From: Isosphaera sp.
GTDB taxonomy: Bacteria > Planctomycetota > Planctomycetia > Gemmatales > Gemmataceae
Direction of reading: 5' to 3'
Assembly: GCA_013822345.1 (NCBI GenBank)
Contig: PNKH01000053.1
Location: 1-51,409, forward strand
DNA length: 51,409 bases
In this document: piece by piece, positions 18,890 to 27,192 of the stretch
Layout of the letters: every line of letters starts with the position of its first letter
Numbering within the stretch: position 1 is the stretch's first letter
Translations under genes and position numbers: made by a program
The notes under the pieces: generated by a model
What the model saw: only the letters and a program-made list of their open reading frames with translations
Told to the model about the DNA's origin: nothing
Database searches by the model: none

Positions 18890-19756
18890 ATGCGCCTCGC
18901 CACCGTCCTGACCCCGCACGGCCCGCGGGCGGCCGTCGCGACCGCCGACGGGTACGTCGACCTGCACGCCACCGACCCCGGCCTGCCGGCCGCGGTGAAG
19001 CACCTGCTCGCCGCGAGCCCGGCCGTCCGGAAGGCCGCGGCCGACGCCGCCGCGTCGAAGGGGGCGGTGCGGTACGCCGCCGACCAGGTCAAGCTGCTGC
19101 CGCCGGTGCCGGACCCCGGGAAGATCCTGTGCATCGGCCTGAACTATCGCGACCACGCGCTCGAGGGGGGGAAGGCGATCCCGGCCGAACCGGTGCTGTT
19201 CGGCAAGTTCGCGAACGCCCTGATCGCCCACGGCGACCCGATCCGCCTCCCGAAGGTGTCGGAGAAGGTCGACTACGAGGCCGAACTCGTCATCGTCGTC
19301 GGCAAGCGCGGCCGGCACATCCCGAACGACAAGTCGGCGTTCGAGCACGTCGGCGGGTACACCTGCGGGCACGACGTGAGCGCCCGGGACTGGCAGTTCC
19401 GGGGCGAGGAGAAGCAGTGGATGATCGGGAAGACGTTCGACACGTTCGCCCCGACCGGCCCGGTGGTGGTGACCGCGGACGAGATCCCGGACCCGCACGC
19501 GCTGCAGGTGCAACTGCGGCTCAACGGCACCACCCTCCAGAACTCGAACACGAAGGAGTTCATCTTCGGCGTCCCGCACGTGCTGTGGTACGTGTCGCAG
19601 TGCGTCACGCTGGAGCCGGGCGACCTGATCTTCACCGGCACCCCGCCGGGGGTGGGGATCGCGCGGAAGCCGCCGGTGCTGCTCAAGCCCGGGGACGTGG
19701 CCGAGGTGGAGATCGAGAAGATCGGGGTGCTGCGGAACCCGTGCGTGGCGGAGTGA
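18890..19756 (+). CDS. Fumarylacetoacetate hydrolase (FAH) family protein
   Basis: A 288-residue protein from ATG 18890 (GGAG upstream). The first 75 residues are a small N-terminal domain; the FAH catalytic domain follows: KILCIGLNYRDHALE, KVDYEAELVIVVGK (metal-binding Glu residues), GYTCGHDVSARDWQF, GKTFDTFAPTGPVV, and LEPGDLIFTGTPPGVG. This matches the 2-hydroxyhepta-2,4-diene-1,7-dioate isomerase / acylpyruvase / oxaloacetate decarboxylase group, all Mg-dependent C-C bond or tautomer enzymes. The exact substrate cannot be read from sequence, and neighbours (sulfate import, secreted protein) do not help. Cytoplasmic. Confidence 0.92.
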   Translation: MRLATVLTPHGPRAAVATADGYVDLHATDPGLPAAVKHLLAASPAVRKAAADAAASKGAVRYAADQVKLLPPVPDPGKILCIGLNYRDHALEGGKAIPAEPVLFGKFANALIAHGDPIRLPKVSEKVDYEAELVIVVGKRGRHIPNDKSAFEHVGGYTCGHDVSARDWQFRGEEKQWMIGKTFDTFAPTGPVVVTADEIPDPHALQVQLRLNGTTLQNSNTKEFIFGVPHVLWYVSQCVTLEPGDLIFTGTPPGVGIARKPPVLLKPGDVAEVEIEKIGVLRNPCVAE

Positions 19757-19759
19757 GGG

Positions 19760-19848
19760 ATTTCCGACTGCAGATTTGTGATTGACGATTGGAAAGACGG
19801 GCCATCCGGTGTCTTTCAATCGTCAATCACAAATCTGCAGTCTGAAAT
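19760..19848. terminator. AT-richer 38-bp inverted repeat between convergent genes
   Basis: Arms 19760-19798 and 19811-19848 match with one extra base and one mismatch; loop about 12. The arm (CTGCAGATTTGTGATTGACG) is far richer in A/T than the surrounding genes, so it looks acquired. It sits between the FAH stop and the stop of the convergent secreted-protein gene, where it would terminate both transcripts. Confidence 0.7.
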
Positions 19849-19849
19849 G

Positions 19850-20677
19850 CTACTTCGCCAGGTCTTCGGCGTAGGTGCTCTCGTACTCGAACCGCGTCCC
19901 CTCGCCCTGGTGGTTCGGGAGGTCGGCCTTCACCCGCAGCCGGGCGGCGTGGTACCGGCCGGCGGCGGGGTCGAAGAACACCTCGCCGGTCCAGAGCATC
20001 GGCACGAGCGGCACCCGCTCGGCGAGCGCCTTCGGCGGGTCCTTCAGGGTCGTCTCGACCGTCGCGGCGAGCAGCCCGTCCTTCACCCCGGTGGCGGCGA
20101 ACGCCTGGCGGAACTCGTAGCTCTCGCCGGTCCCGAGCGGCGGGTCGAGCTTGAACGCGAACGTCCGGTCCCACGCCTTCAGCGGGGTGGCGGTCGGGGA
20201 GGCGTCCGGGAGGGTCACCCGGAACGGCAGCTCCGCCTGCAGCCGGGCCGCCCCGGTCTTCGCCTCCTTCACCTCGACCAGCCGGCCCTGCGGGTCGACC
20301 CGCACCGTCACCACCGGGACGTTCAGGAACCCGGCCATCTCCTTCGCGTCCGCCGGGTCGGCCGAGTCGCGGACGACCGAGGAGCCGTCCGGCTTGCGGA
20401 ACTCGTTCCGCATCGCGGTGATGGTCATCTCCAGGGTGCCGACGCCGGCCGCGTCGACCGCCTTGACCGCCCACTTCTTCGTCAGGGTGAGGGTGGTGCG
20501 GGCCTCGGTCGTGACCGGCTTGCCGGTCTTCGCGTCCGGCAGCGTCTCGCGGACGGCGGTGTTCTGCACCACCTTGTAGGTCAGGGTGTCGTCGGCCTTC
20601 CATTTGAAGCGGGGCGGGTCGGCGGCGGTCGCGGCGGCCGGAACGAGGGCTGCGGCGAGGAGGGCGGGCCGGAGCAT
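19850..20677 (-). CDS. Secreted protein of unknown function, DUF6263-like
   Basis: A 275-residue protein from ATG 20677, with signal peptide (LRPALLAAALVPAAATAADP). The mature part is a repeated beta-strand pattern beginning PRFKWKADDTLTYKVVQNT, with two similar halves: RTTLTLTKKWAVKAVDAAG...GTLEMTITAM and VDPQGRLVEVKE. This resembles planctomycete secreted proteins with a LolA/LppX-like or DUF6263 fold, but I cannot name the family with certainty. No catalytic motif is visible. The gene is transcribed toward the FAH gene; lnt starts in the same direction upstream, 62 bases away. Confidence 0.72.
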   Translation of the reverse strand: MLRPALLAAALVPAAATAADPPRFKWKADDTLTYKVVQNTAVRETLPDAKTGKPVTTEARTTLTLTKKWAVKAVDAAGVGTLEMTITAMRNEFRKPDGSSVVRDSADPADAKEMAGFLNVPVVTVRVDPQGRLVEVKEAKTGAARLQAELPFRVTLPDASPTATPLKAWDRTFAFKLDPPLGTGESYEFRQAFAATGVKDGLLAATVETTLKDPPKALAERVPLVPMLWTGEVFFDPAAGRYHAARLRVKADLPNHQGEGTRFEYESTYAEDLAK

Positions 20678-20739
20678 GACGGGCCTCCGCGGGTCCGGGG
20701 ACCGGCGCGGGATACCCAGGATGGCAAGTCGGGGGAAGG

Positions 20740-22380
20740 TCAACCGCGGAACCGCCCCGCGACAAGCCCCACCAGCACGACGGCCCAGCACGCCCCCGGC
20801 ACCCAGTCGCCGACCGCCGCGTACCACGACGGCCGCGAGTCGACCGGCACGACCGCCGACACCACCCCGGTCATCTTCTTCGACCCGGCCCACGTCGGCC
20901 CCGGCAGGACGACCACCGCCCCGTTCGGGTCGACGACCCCGGAGATCCCCATGTTCACCGCCCGGACCACGCTCCGCCGCGCCTCGACCGCCCGGAACCG
21001 GCAGATCGCCAGGTGCTGCTCGTGCTCCTCCGTCCCGTCGAACCACCCGTCGTTCGAGATGTTCACCAGGAAGTCGACCGGGTCGGTGCGGACGTACTCC
21101 CGGGCCAGCGACGGGTCCGAGTCCTCGTAGCAGATCAGGCACCCGAACGTGAACGTCCGGCCGTTCCCGGCGACCGGGAACCGCGTCCAGCTGCGGCCCG
21201 GGCGGCACGCGTAGTCGTGCTTGTACGGGGTGAAGGTCGACATGAACGGGAACACGTTCCCGAGCGGGACGTACTCCCCGAACGGGACGAGGTGCATCTT
21301 GTCGTACCGGGCGACCCGCTCCGCCTTCGGGGTGACCAGCAGGGCCGAGTTGTACTTCCACGCCCGGTCCCCGTCCCACTCGACCGCATTCAGCCCGAGC
21401 AGGGTCGGGGCGCGGAACCAGAACCGGCGGAAGTACCGCTCCCCGGCGTCGACCTGCCGGGCGAACGCCCCCGACGGGGCCTGCCCGGGCGCGACCTCGA
21501 ACCAGTCCTCGGGGAAGCACGTCTCCGGCCAGACGACGAGGTCGGGGGGCGGGTCGGCGGTCGCCGCGGCGAGGTGGAGGGCGGCGTAGGCCTCGACCAG
21601 GCTGTCCGCCTTGGCCATCTTCTCGCCCTGCGGGGTGCTCCCCTGGATCGCCGCCACCCGCGGCCCCGGGGCGAAGTTGGCCCGGGCCAACTGCGCGAAC
21701 CCGTACCCCGCGGACCCGGCGACCAGCACCGCGACCCCGGCGGTGGCGGCGACCACCGGCCGGACCCGGGGCGTCGGCGGTGCGGCCTCCTCCCACCGCA
21801 GCCACCCCCGGACCGCCGGGGCCCGGTACGCCCAGTCCGCGACCACGCCGTTCACCGCCGCGACCAGGAACGACACGGCGTACACCCCGCCGAGGTCGGC
21901 GACCTGGATCAGCGGCAGGTACGCGTGCTGGGTGTACCCGAGGAAGTACCACCCGAACCCGATCATGTGCTGCAGGTCGAGGGCGCGGAGGGGCGGGAAC
22001 CCGGTCGGGAAGTGCATCCGGGCGTACTCGAGCGCGACCCACGCGGCCGGCACCGACACGGCGAGCGGCAGCCCGAGGCGGTCGAGCCGGCGGACGAGGT
22101 CGAGGGCGATGACCCACGTCACCGGCATGACGACGGTCAGCCCGAGCCACGACAGGTACATCATCGGGTGGGCGACCCGGACCCAGTTCGTCGCCAGGCC
22201 GAAGAAGGCCGCCCCGCCGAGGTACGCGGCCAGGTACCGCCGCCGGCGCGATACCGGCGCCCGTACCAGCGACAGCCACGGGACGAGGGCGACGAACCCG
22301 AGGAACCCGAGGTCGAGGGGGAAGAACGCCGCCCACAGGAGGACCGCGGACAGCACGGCCGGTACGAACACGCGGGGCAT
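20740..22380 (-). CDS. lnt: Apolipoprotein N-acyltransferase
   Basis: A 546-residue protein. About six membrane helices in the first 210 residues and one at the C-terminus flank a nitrilase-type domain. The catalytic triad is visible: Glu in VVWPETCFPED (about 282), Lys in YDKMHLVPFGEYVPL (about 359), and Cys in FGCLICYEDSDPS (about 414). ISNDGWF is the conserved substrate-side motif. Lnt adds the third acyl chain to the N-terminal Cys of lipoproteins in the inner membrane, fitting the lipoproteins seen elsewhere in this window. The moeA gene lies 15 bases upstream on the same strand, so they may be co-transcribed. Confidence 0.95.
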   Translation of the reverse strand: MPRVFVPAVLSAVLLWAAFFPLDLGFLGFVALVPWLSLVRAPVSRRRRYLAAYLGGAAFFGLATNWVRVAHPMMYLSWLGLTVVMPVTWVIALDLVRRLDRLGLPLAVSVPAAWVALEYARMHFPTGFPPLRALDLQHMIGFGWYFLGYTQHAYLPLIQVADLGGVYAVSFLVAAVNGVVADWAYRAPAVRGWLRWEEAAPPTPRVRPVVAATAGVAVLVAGSAGYGFAQLARANFAPGPRVAAIQGSTPQGEKMAKADSLVEAYAALHLAAATADPPPDLVVWPETCFPEDWFEVAPGQAPSGAFARQVDAGERYFRRFWFRAPTLLGLNAVEWDGDRAWKYNSALLVTPKAERVARYDKMHLVPFGEYVPLGNVFPFMSTFTPYKHDYACRPGRSWTRFPVAGNGRTFTFGCLICYEDSDPSLAREYVRTDPVDFLVNISNDGWFDGTEEHEQHLAICRFRAVEARRSVVRAVNMGISGVVDPNGAVVVLPGPTWAGSKKMTGVVSAVVPVDSRPSWYAAVGDWVPGACWAVVLVGLVAGRFRG

Positions 22381-22395
22381 CGGCAGTCCTTGCGG

Positions 22396-23604
22396 CTACG
22401 CGAGTAACGGGATCACGGGGACGGGGGTGCCGCGGTCCAGGCGGGCTTCCCCCGGCGGGAGCACGATCAGGGCGTCGGCCGGCTGCAGCCCGCGGAGGTC
22501 CGGGGCGCCGAGCCACGGGAGCGGCCGCACCGCCCACCCGACCTCCGCCGGTTCCAGCTTCGCGGGCCGGTACGTCGGCCGGTCGTTCACCTCCGCGACG
22601 CCCTCGGCCAGCGGCACCGACACGGTGACCGGCCCGGGGTCGGCGTGGCCCAGCATCTTCCGCAGCGCCGGCCGCACGAACAGCTCGAAGCAGACGAACG
22701 CGCTCACCGGGTTGCCGGGCAGTCCGAACACGAGCGCGTCGCCGCGGGTGCCGAACAGCAGCGGCTTGCCCGGCTTCATCCGCACCTGGCGGAAGTGGAC
22801 CGCGACGCCGAGTTCGTCGAGCACCGCCGGCACGAGGTCGAACTTCCCGACCGACACCCCGCCGGCGACCAGCAGCACGTCGGAGCGGTCGATCTCCTTG
22901 CGGAGCAAGTCCCGGAGGTCGGCGGCGGCGTCAGGGCCGATGCCACCCTCGCCGCAGTAGCCCCCGGCCCGCGCGACCTGGGCGGCCAGCATCGGGCCGT
23001 TCGAGTTGAAGATCTGGCCGGCGCCCCGCGGGTTGCCCGGCTCGACGAGTTCGTTCCCGGTCGGGAGGACGAACACCCACGGGGCGGGGCACACCACCGC
23101 GTCCGTCCGCCCGACGCTCGCCAGCACCCCGACGGCCGCGGGGTTGATGACCGTCCCCGCCGGCAACACCACGTCGCCCGCCCGCATCTCGGTCCCGCGG
23201 GCGAACACCCACTGCCCCGGCTTCACCCGCGGGTCGGTGATCCGGACGCGGTCCCCGTCGAGCGGTTCCGCGTCCTCCTGCATCACGACCGCGTCGGCCC
23301 CGTCCGGGATCGGGCCGCCGGTGAAGATGCGGACGGCCTCGCCGGGCCCGACCGGCCGCGACGGGACAGCCCCGGCCGCGACCTCGGCGACGACCCGCAG
23401 CTCGGTGTTCGGTGCGGCACAGTCGGCCGCCCGGACGGCGTACCCGTCACGGAGCGACTTCGGGAACGGCGGGGAGTCGGCCTCGGCCCGGACACCCTCG
23501 GCCAGGACGCTGCCCACCACCCGGTTCGACAGCGCCACCTCGACCGGCGCCGACGGCCGGGTGCGGGAGAGGACTTCGGCGAGGGCGTCCGCGACTTCGA
23601 GCAT
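22396..23604 (-). CDS. moeA: Molybdopterin molybdenumtransferase MoeA
   Basis: A 402-residue protein from ATG 23604 (GGAG about ten bases upstream); a GTG at 23625 would add seven residues. Family signature blocks: SPPFPKSLRDGYAVRAAD, RIFTGGPIPDGADAVVMQED, the MPT-binding VFVLPTGNEL, VLLVAGGVSVGKFDLVPA, and FGLPGNPVSAFVCFELFV. MoeA inserts molybdate into adenylated molybdopterin in the cytoplasm. It is divergent from the cysteine desulfurase gene, 40 bases away, sharing a short control region with a GTATAC palindrome at 23632-23637. Confidence 0.95.
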   Translation of the reverse strand: MLEVADALAEVLSRTRPSAPVEVALSNRVVGSVLAEGVRAEADSPPFPKSLRDGYAVRAADCAAPNTELRVVAEVAAGAVPSRPVGPGEAVRIFTGGPIPDGADAVVMQEDAEPLDGDRVRITDPRVKPGQWVFARGTEMRAGDVVLPAGTVINPAAVGVLASVGRTDAVVCPAPWVFVLPTGNELVEPGNPRGAGQIFNSNGPMLAAQVARAGGYCGEGGIGPDAAADLRDLLRKEIDRSDVLLVAGGVSVGKFDLVPAVLDELGVAVHFRQVRMKPGKPLLFGTRGDALVFGLPGNPVSAFVCFELFVRPALRKMLGHADPGPVTVSVPLAEGVAEVNDRPTYRPAKLEPAEVGWAVRPLPWLGAPDLRGLQPADALIVLPPGEARLDRGTPVPVIPLLA

Positions 23605-23644
23605 CCGCCGGCTCCCACGAGGCACCGGATTGTATACCGACCCG

Positions 23645-24772
23645 ATGAGACCGATCTACCTCGACTCGAACGCCACCACCCCGGTCGATCCGGCGGTCGC
23701 GGACGCCGTGGCGGCCGCCGTCCGCGACCTGTGGGGGAACCCGTCCAGCGCCCACGCCCACGGGGCCACCGCCCGGGCCGCGGTCGAGGCGGCCCGGGGC
23801 CAGGTCGCGGCCCTGCTCGGGGCGCACCCGGACGAGGTCGTGTTCACCGGCGGCGGGTCGGAGGCGAGCAACCACGTCATCAAGGGGCTGTGCCTCACCG
23901 ACCCAAGTCAGGCCCACGTCGTCACCACCGCGGTCGAGCACCCGGCGACGCTCGGGCCGGTCGAGTTCCTCCGCCGGCTCGGAACCGAAGTCACAATCCT
24001 CGGCGTCGACCGGTTCGGCCGGGTCGACCCGGACGACGTGCGGCGGGCGATCACCGCGCGGACCCGGCTCGTCACCGTCATGCACTCGAACAACGAGGTC
24101 GGCACGCTGATGCCGGTCCGGGAGATCGCCGCGGTCTGCCGCGAGCGCGGCGTGCTGGTCCACACCGACTGCGCCCAGTCGCTCGGCAAGGTGCCGGTGG
24201 ACGTGACCGAACTCGGGGTCGACCTGCTGACCGTCGCCGGGCACAAGCTGTACGCCCCGAAGGGCGTCGGGGCGCTGTTCGTCCGCCGCGGGGTGAACCT
24301 GGAGCCGCTCATCCACGGGGCCGGGCACGAGGCCGGGCGGCGGGCCGGGACCGAGAACGTCCCGTACCTGGTCGGGCTGGGGGTGGCGGCCGAGATCGCC
24401 CGCCGGTCGCTCCCGGGTGAGACGGAGCGGTTGCGAACACTCCGCGACCGACTTCACGACGCGCTGCGCGCCGGCCTCGGCGACCGGCTCGTCCTGAACG
24501 GCCACCCGGAGCACCGGCTGCCGAACACGCTGAACGTCAGCTTCCTCGGGCACGTCGGGGCGGAGCTGCTGGCGAAGGTGCCGGGGGTGGCGGCGTCGAC
24601 CGGGTCGGCGTGCCACGAGGGCCAGGTGACCGGGTCGCCGGTGCTGCGGGCGATGGGCGTCCCGCCGGAGGTCGGCCGCGGGGCGGTGCGGCTGTCCGTC
24701 GGGCGGTTCACGTCGGCCGACGAGGTGGACCGGGCGGCGGAGTTGCTGGTCGCGGCGTCCGAGCCGGGAGCG
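23645..24772 (+). CDS. NifS/IscS-type cysteine desulfurase, no stop codon at the expected end
   Basis: From ATG 23645: IYLDSNATTPVDPAV, NPSSAHAHGATARAAVE, EVVFTGGGSEASNHVI, TTAVEHPA, HSNNEVGTLMPV, HTDCAQSLGKVPVDV, and the PLP-lysine motif VAGHKLYAPKGVGALFVRRGV. The active-site loop TGSACHEGQVTGSPVLRAMGV carries the catalytic Cys. The recognizable protein ends near 24765 (SADEVDRAAELLVAAS, about 375 residues, normal length). The frame has no stop there: it continues open, antisense through the kinase gene, to 26935. A shift of one base near 24770 would reach a TGA at 24793-24795. I mark the end just before the kinase stop. The enzyme supplies sulfur for Fe-S clusters or cofactors such as the molybdenum cofactor made by neighbouring MoeA. 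Confidence 0.85.
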
Positions 24773-26827
24773 TCACTCAGCCGTCAGGAGCTTGACCAGG
24801 GCGTCGGCGAACGCGTCGGCGTGGGCCGCCCCGGCGGCGGTCACCACCCGCCCGTCGACGACCACCGGCTTATCCACCCACGTCACCCCGGCGAACGCGA
24901 GCCCCGGGTAGTTGCTCAGCAGCGGCTCGCACCGCGCCGCCGACCGGCCCTTCAGGGCCCCGTGGGTGGCCAGCACCCGCTGCCCGCCGCCGATCGCGGC
25001 GACCGGCTTGCCGGTCGCCCGCAGGTCGGCCAGCAGCTGCCGGGTCGGCGGGCCGTACCCCTTCAGCCCCGGGACCACGTACTCGTCCGTCCGGTGCCCG
25101 CAGAAGACCACCGCCGAGTACCGCCCGGCGTCCGCGTCGGCCAGCCGCAGGTCGACCCGGACCGACTTCGCCCCATCGTCGTGCGGGGCCGCCAGGCCGG
25201 CCGACCCGCCCGCCCCGGACGCCGTCGCCACCCGCACCCCGGCCTTCGCCACCCGGTCCCGGACCGGGAAGTAGTCCGGCCCGTTCAGCCCGTCGCTCGG
25301 GACGACGAACAGCACCGGGAGGAGGTCCCGGGCCCGCGCCGCCGGGTCCGGCCCGGCCTTCTTCGGGGGGGCCGTGTCCGGCCTCGGGGGCGGGGCCGGG
25401 GCGGCCGCCCGGGGCGGGTCGGCGGCGGCCGGGTCGGCCGCCTTCCTCCACCCGCCGGCGACGACCGCGGCGGCCGCGACCGCGACCGCCGCGGCGGCCG
25501 CCGCCCACGCCCACCACCCGCCGCGGCGCCGCCGCCGGGCGGCCTTCTTCTTCCGCGGCCGCGGCTTCGGGGTCTCAGCCAGGGTCGGCCCGGTCGGGAC
25601 CGTCCCGCGGTCGACCACGTCGGTGGCGGGGGCGGGGATGCGGCCGGTCTTCGGGGCCGGGGCCGCCTCGGCCACCAGCTCGACCTCCCCCCGGTCGCCC
25701 TCGGGGCCCTCGGCGCGGAGGTACGGGGCCAGGGCGGCGGCCACCTCGGCGGCACCGGCCGGGCGGTCGTCCGGGTTCTTGGCGAGCAGCCTCCACAGGA
25801 GCGCGGCCAGGCCCTCCGGCACGTCCGGGCGGACCTCCCGGACCGGCGGCGGCGGCTCCTCGGTGTGGGCCAGGAGCTTGTCGATCAGGGACGAGGCGCG
25901 GGCGAACGGGGCCGCCCCGGTGAGCAGGAAGTAGAGGGTGCAGCCGAGGCTGTACAGGTCGCTCCGGGCGTCCACCGCGGCCGAGTTCCGGGCCTGCTCG
26001 GGGGACAGGTAGTCCGGGGTGCCCATCAGCAGGTTCGGGTTGGTGAGCGGGTCGGCGACCGGCTTGCCGGCCCCGAACGGGAGCCGCCCGGGCGGCCCGG
26101 CCTCCGCCTCGACCCCGTCCCGGACGAACCGGGCCAGCCCGAAGTCCATCACCTTCAGGTGGCCCCGGCGGGTGACCATCAGGTTCTGCGGCTTGATGTC
26201 CCGGTGGACCATCCCCCGGGCGTGGGCGTGCCCCAGCCCCAGGGCCGCCTGCCGGGCCAGGGCGCAGGCGGCCGTCACCGGGAGCGGCCCCCGCTTGGCC
26301 ACCAGCCGCTCCAGGCTCACCCCGTCGACGTACTCCATCACCAGGAAGTGCAGCCCCCCGGCCTCGTCCGCGTCGTGGGCGGTGACGATGTTCGGGTGGC
26401 CGAGCCGGGCGGCCGCCCGGACTTCCTTGCGGAACCGGTCGGCCGACCCGGCCTTGGCCGTCAGGTGCGGGGCCATCACCTTCAGGGCGACCACCCGCCC
26501 CATGATCCGGTGCTCGGCCTTGTACACCACCCCCATCCCGCCGGCCCCGAGCTCGCTCAGCACCTTGTACCGGGGGTGGTCGGCCAAGTCCGGCGGGACC
26601 GGGGCGGCCGCCGGCGGCCCGACCGGGGTCTGGACCTGGTCGTCCGGGACGAGCGGGCCGGTCGGGGCCGACCCGGCGGGCGACCCGTGGAGGAGCCGGC
26701 CGAGGGCGGCGCAGCACCCCGCGCACCCGCCGATGTGCTCGGCCACCCCGGCCAGTTCCGGGGCCGGCAACTCGCCGCGGGCGTACGCGGTCAGGGTGTC
26801 CAGGCTGGGGTGGGCGGCGACGGTCAT
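24773..26827 (-). CDS. Zinc-finger Ser/Thr kinase with C-terminal degenerate DJ-1/PfpI-like domain
   Basis: A 684-residue protein with four parts. First, residues 1-50 are a zf-HC2-type anti-sigma finger (H31-x3-C35-x2-C38). Second, the kinase domain: LGAGGMGVVYKAEH (about 90), VVALKVMAP, MVHRDIKPQNLM (about 203), VMDFGLARF, and SPEQARN. Third, a basic stretch (RKKKAARRRRR) and a membrane helix (about 432-456). Fourth, after a Pro-rich linker, an external domain of about 175 residues (505-684) with DJ-1/PfpI order: VLFVVPSDGLNGPDYFPVRD, GVRVATASG, YSAVVFCGHR, VAAIGGGQRVLATHG, and VVVDGRVVTAAGAAHADAFADAL. The nucleophile elbow, normally AICHG, reads AIGGG, so Cys and His are lost and the domain should be a binding rather than catalytic module. 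Confidence 0.88.
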   Translation of the reverse strand: MTVAAHPSLDTLTAYARGELPAPELAGVAEHIGGCAGCCAALGRLLHGSPAGSAPTGPLVPDDQVQTPVGPPAAAPVPPDLADHPRYKVLSELGAGGMGVVYKAEHRIMGRVVALKVMAPHLTAKAGSADRFRKEVRAAARLGHPNIVTAHDADEAGGLHFLVMEYVDGVSLERLVAKRGPLPVTAACALARQAALGLGHAHARGMVHRDIKPQNLMVTRRGHLKVMDFGLARFVRDGVEAEAGPPGRLPFGAGKPVADPLTNPNLLMGTPDYLSPEQARNSAAVDARSDLYSLGCTLYFLLTGAAPFARASSLIDKLLAHTEEPPPPVREVRPDVPEGLAALLWRLLAKNPDDRPAGAAEVAAALAPYLRAEGPEGDRGEVELVAEAAPAPKTGRIPAPATDVVDRGTVPTGPTLAETPKPRPRKKKAARRRRRGGWWAWAAAAAAVAVAAAAVVAGGWRKAADPAAADPPRAAAPAPPPRPDTAPPKKAGPDPAARARDLLPVLFVVPSDGLNGPDYFPVRDRVAKAGVRVATASGAGGSAGLAAPHDDGAKSVRVDLRLADADAGRYSAVVFCGHRTDEYVVPGLKGYGPPTRQLLADLRATGKPVAAIGGGQRVLATHGALKGRSAARCEPLLSNYPGLAFAGVTWVDKPVVVDGRVVTAAGAAHADAFADALVKLLTAE

Positions 26828-27192
26828 CGGGGCGGCTCCCGACGGGTGCGGCGGCCGGACCCGTCCGGAAAGGATGGCACGGGAACGAACCTCGGGCGGG
26901 AAAAATGCCCGCCGCGCGGCTCGCGGCACGACTGAACCCTCAGGCGGGACAGGACCGCCGGCCGCCACCCGGCCCCGGCCGGCGGGGAAAAGTCGCCCCC
27001 GGCGAGAAAACCGGATCACCCCGGACCTCCGACACCGGTTCGGGATCGCCGACCGCCGGATGGCCGGGCCGACCGACCGCACGACACGCGACCGCCCTCA
27101 CCCGCACTCCCCTCCGCCCCCGAACCCCGGGTGCGCTTGTGGCACGCCGCGTGCGGCGACTATAATTCCTCCATCCCACCTGTGGAGGTGCC
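26828..27192. other. Intergenic region between divergent signalling genes
   Basis: This 365-base gap separates the divergent kinase and PAS-GAF-receiver genes and must contain both promoters. The right end holds overlapping sigma-54-like and sigma-70-like elements (27137-27166). Translated frames across the rest are Arg/Pro-rich and look non-coding; no RNA gene or repeat was seen. Confidence 0.6.
27137..27166 (+). promoter_or_regulatory. Overlapping sigma-54-like and sigma-70-like promoter
   Basis: TGGCACG with the -24/-12 hallmark GG-N10-GC (GG 27141-27142, GC 27153-27154) matches a sigma-54 core. Just after it, TATAAT at 27161-27166 is a perfect -10 box with TTGTGG at 27137-27142 as a weak -35 (18-base spacer). 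The GTG start of the receiver protein follows at 27193 behind GGAGG. Confidence 0.4.

Noticed and set aside
24796-26935. A 2.1-kb open extension of the cysteine desulfurase frame as a real fusion domain
   Set aside because: It is antisense to a convincing kinase gene, has no recognisable motif, and its composition is that of reverse-complement shadow sequence; kept only as a note about the missing stop.
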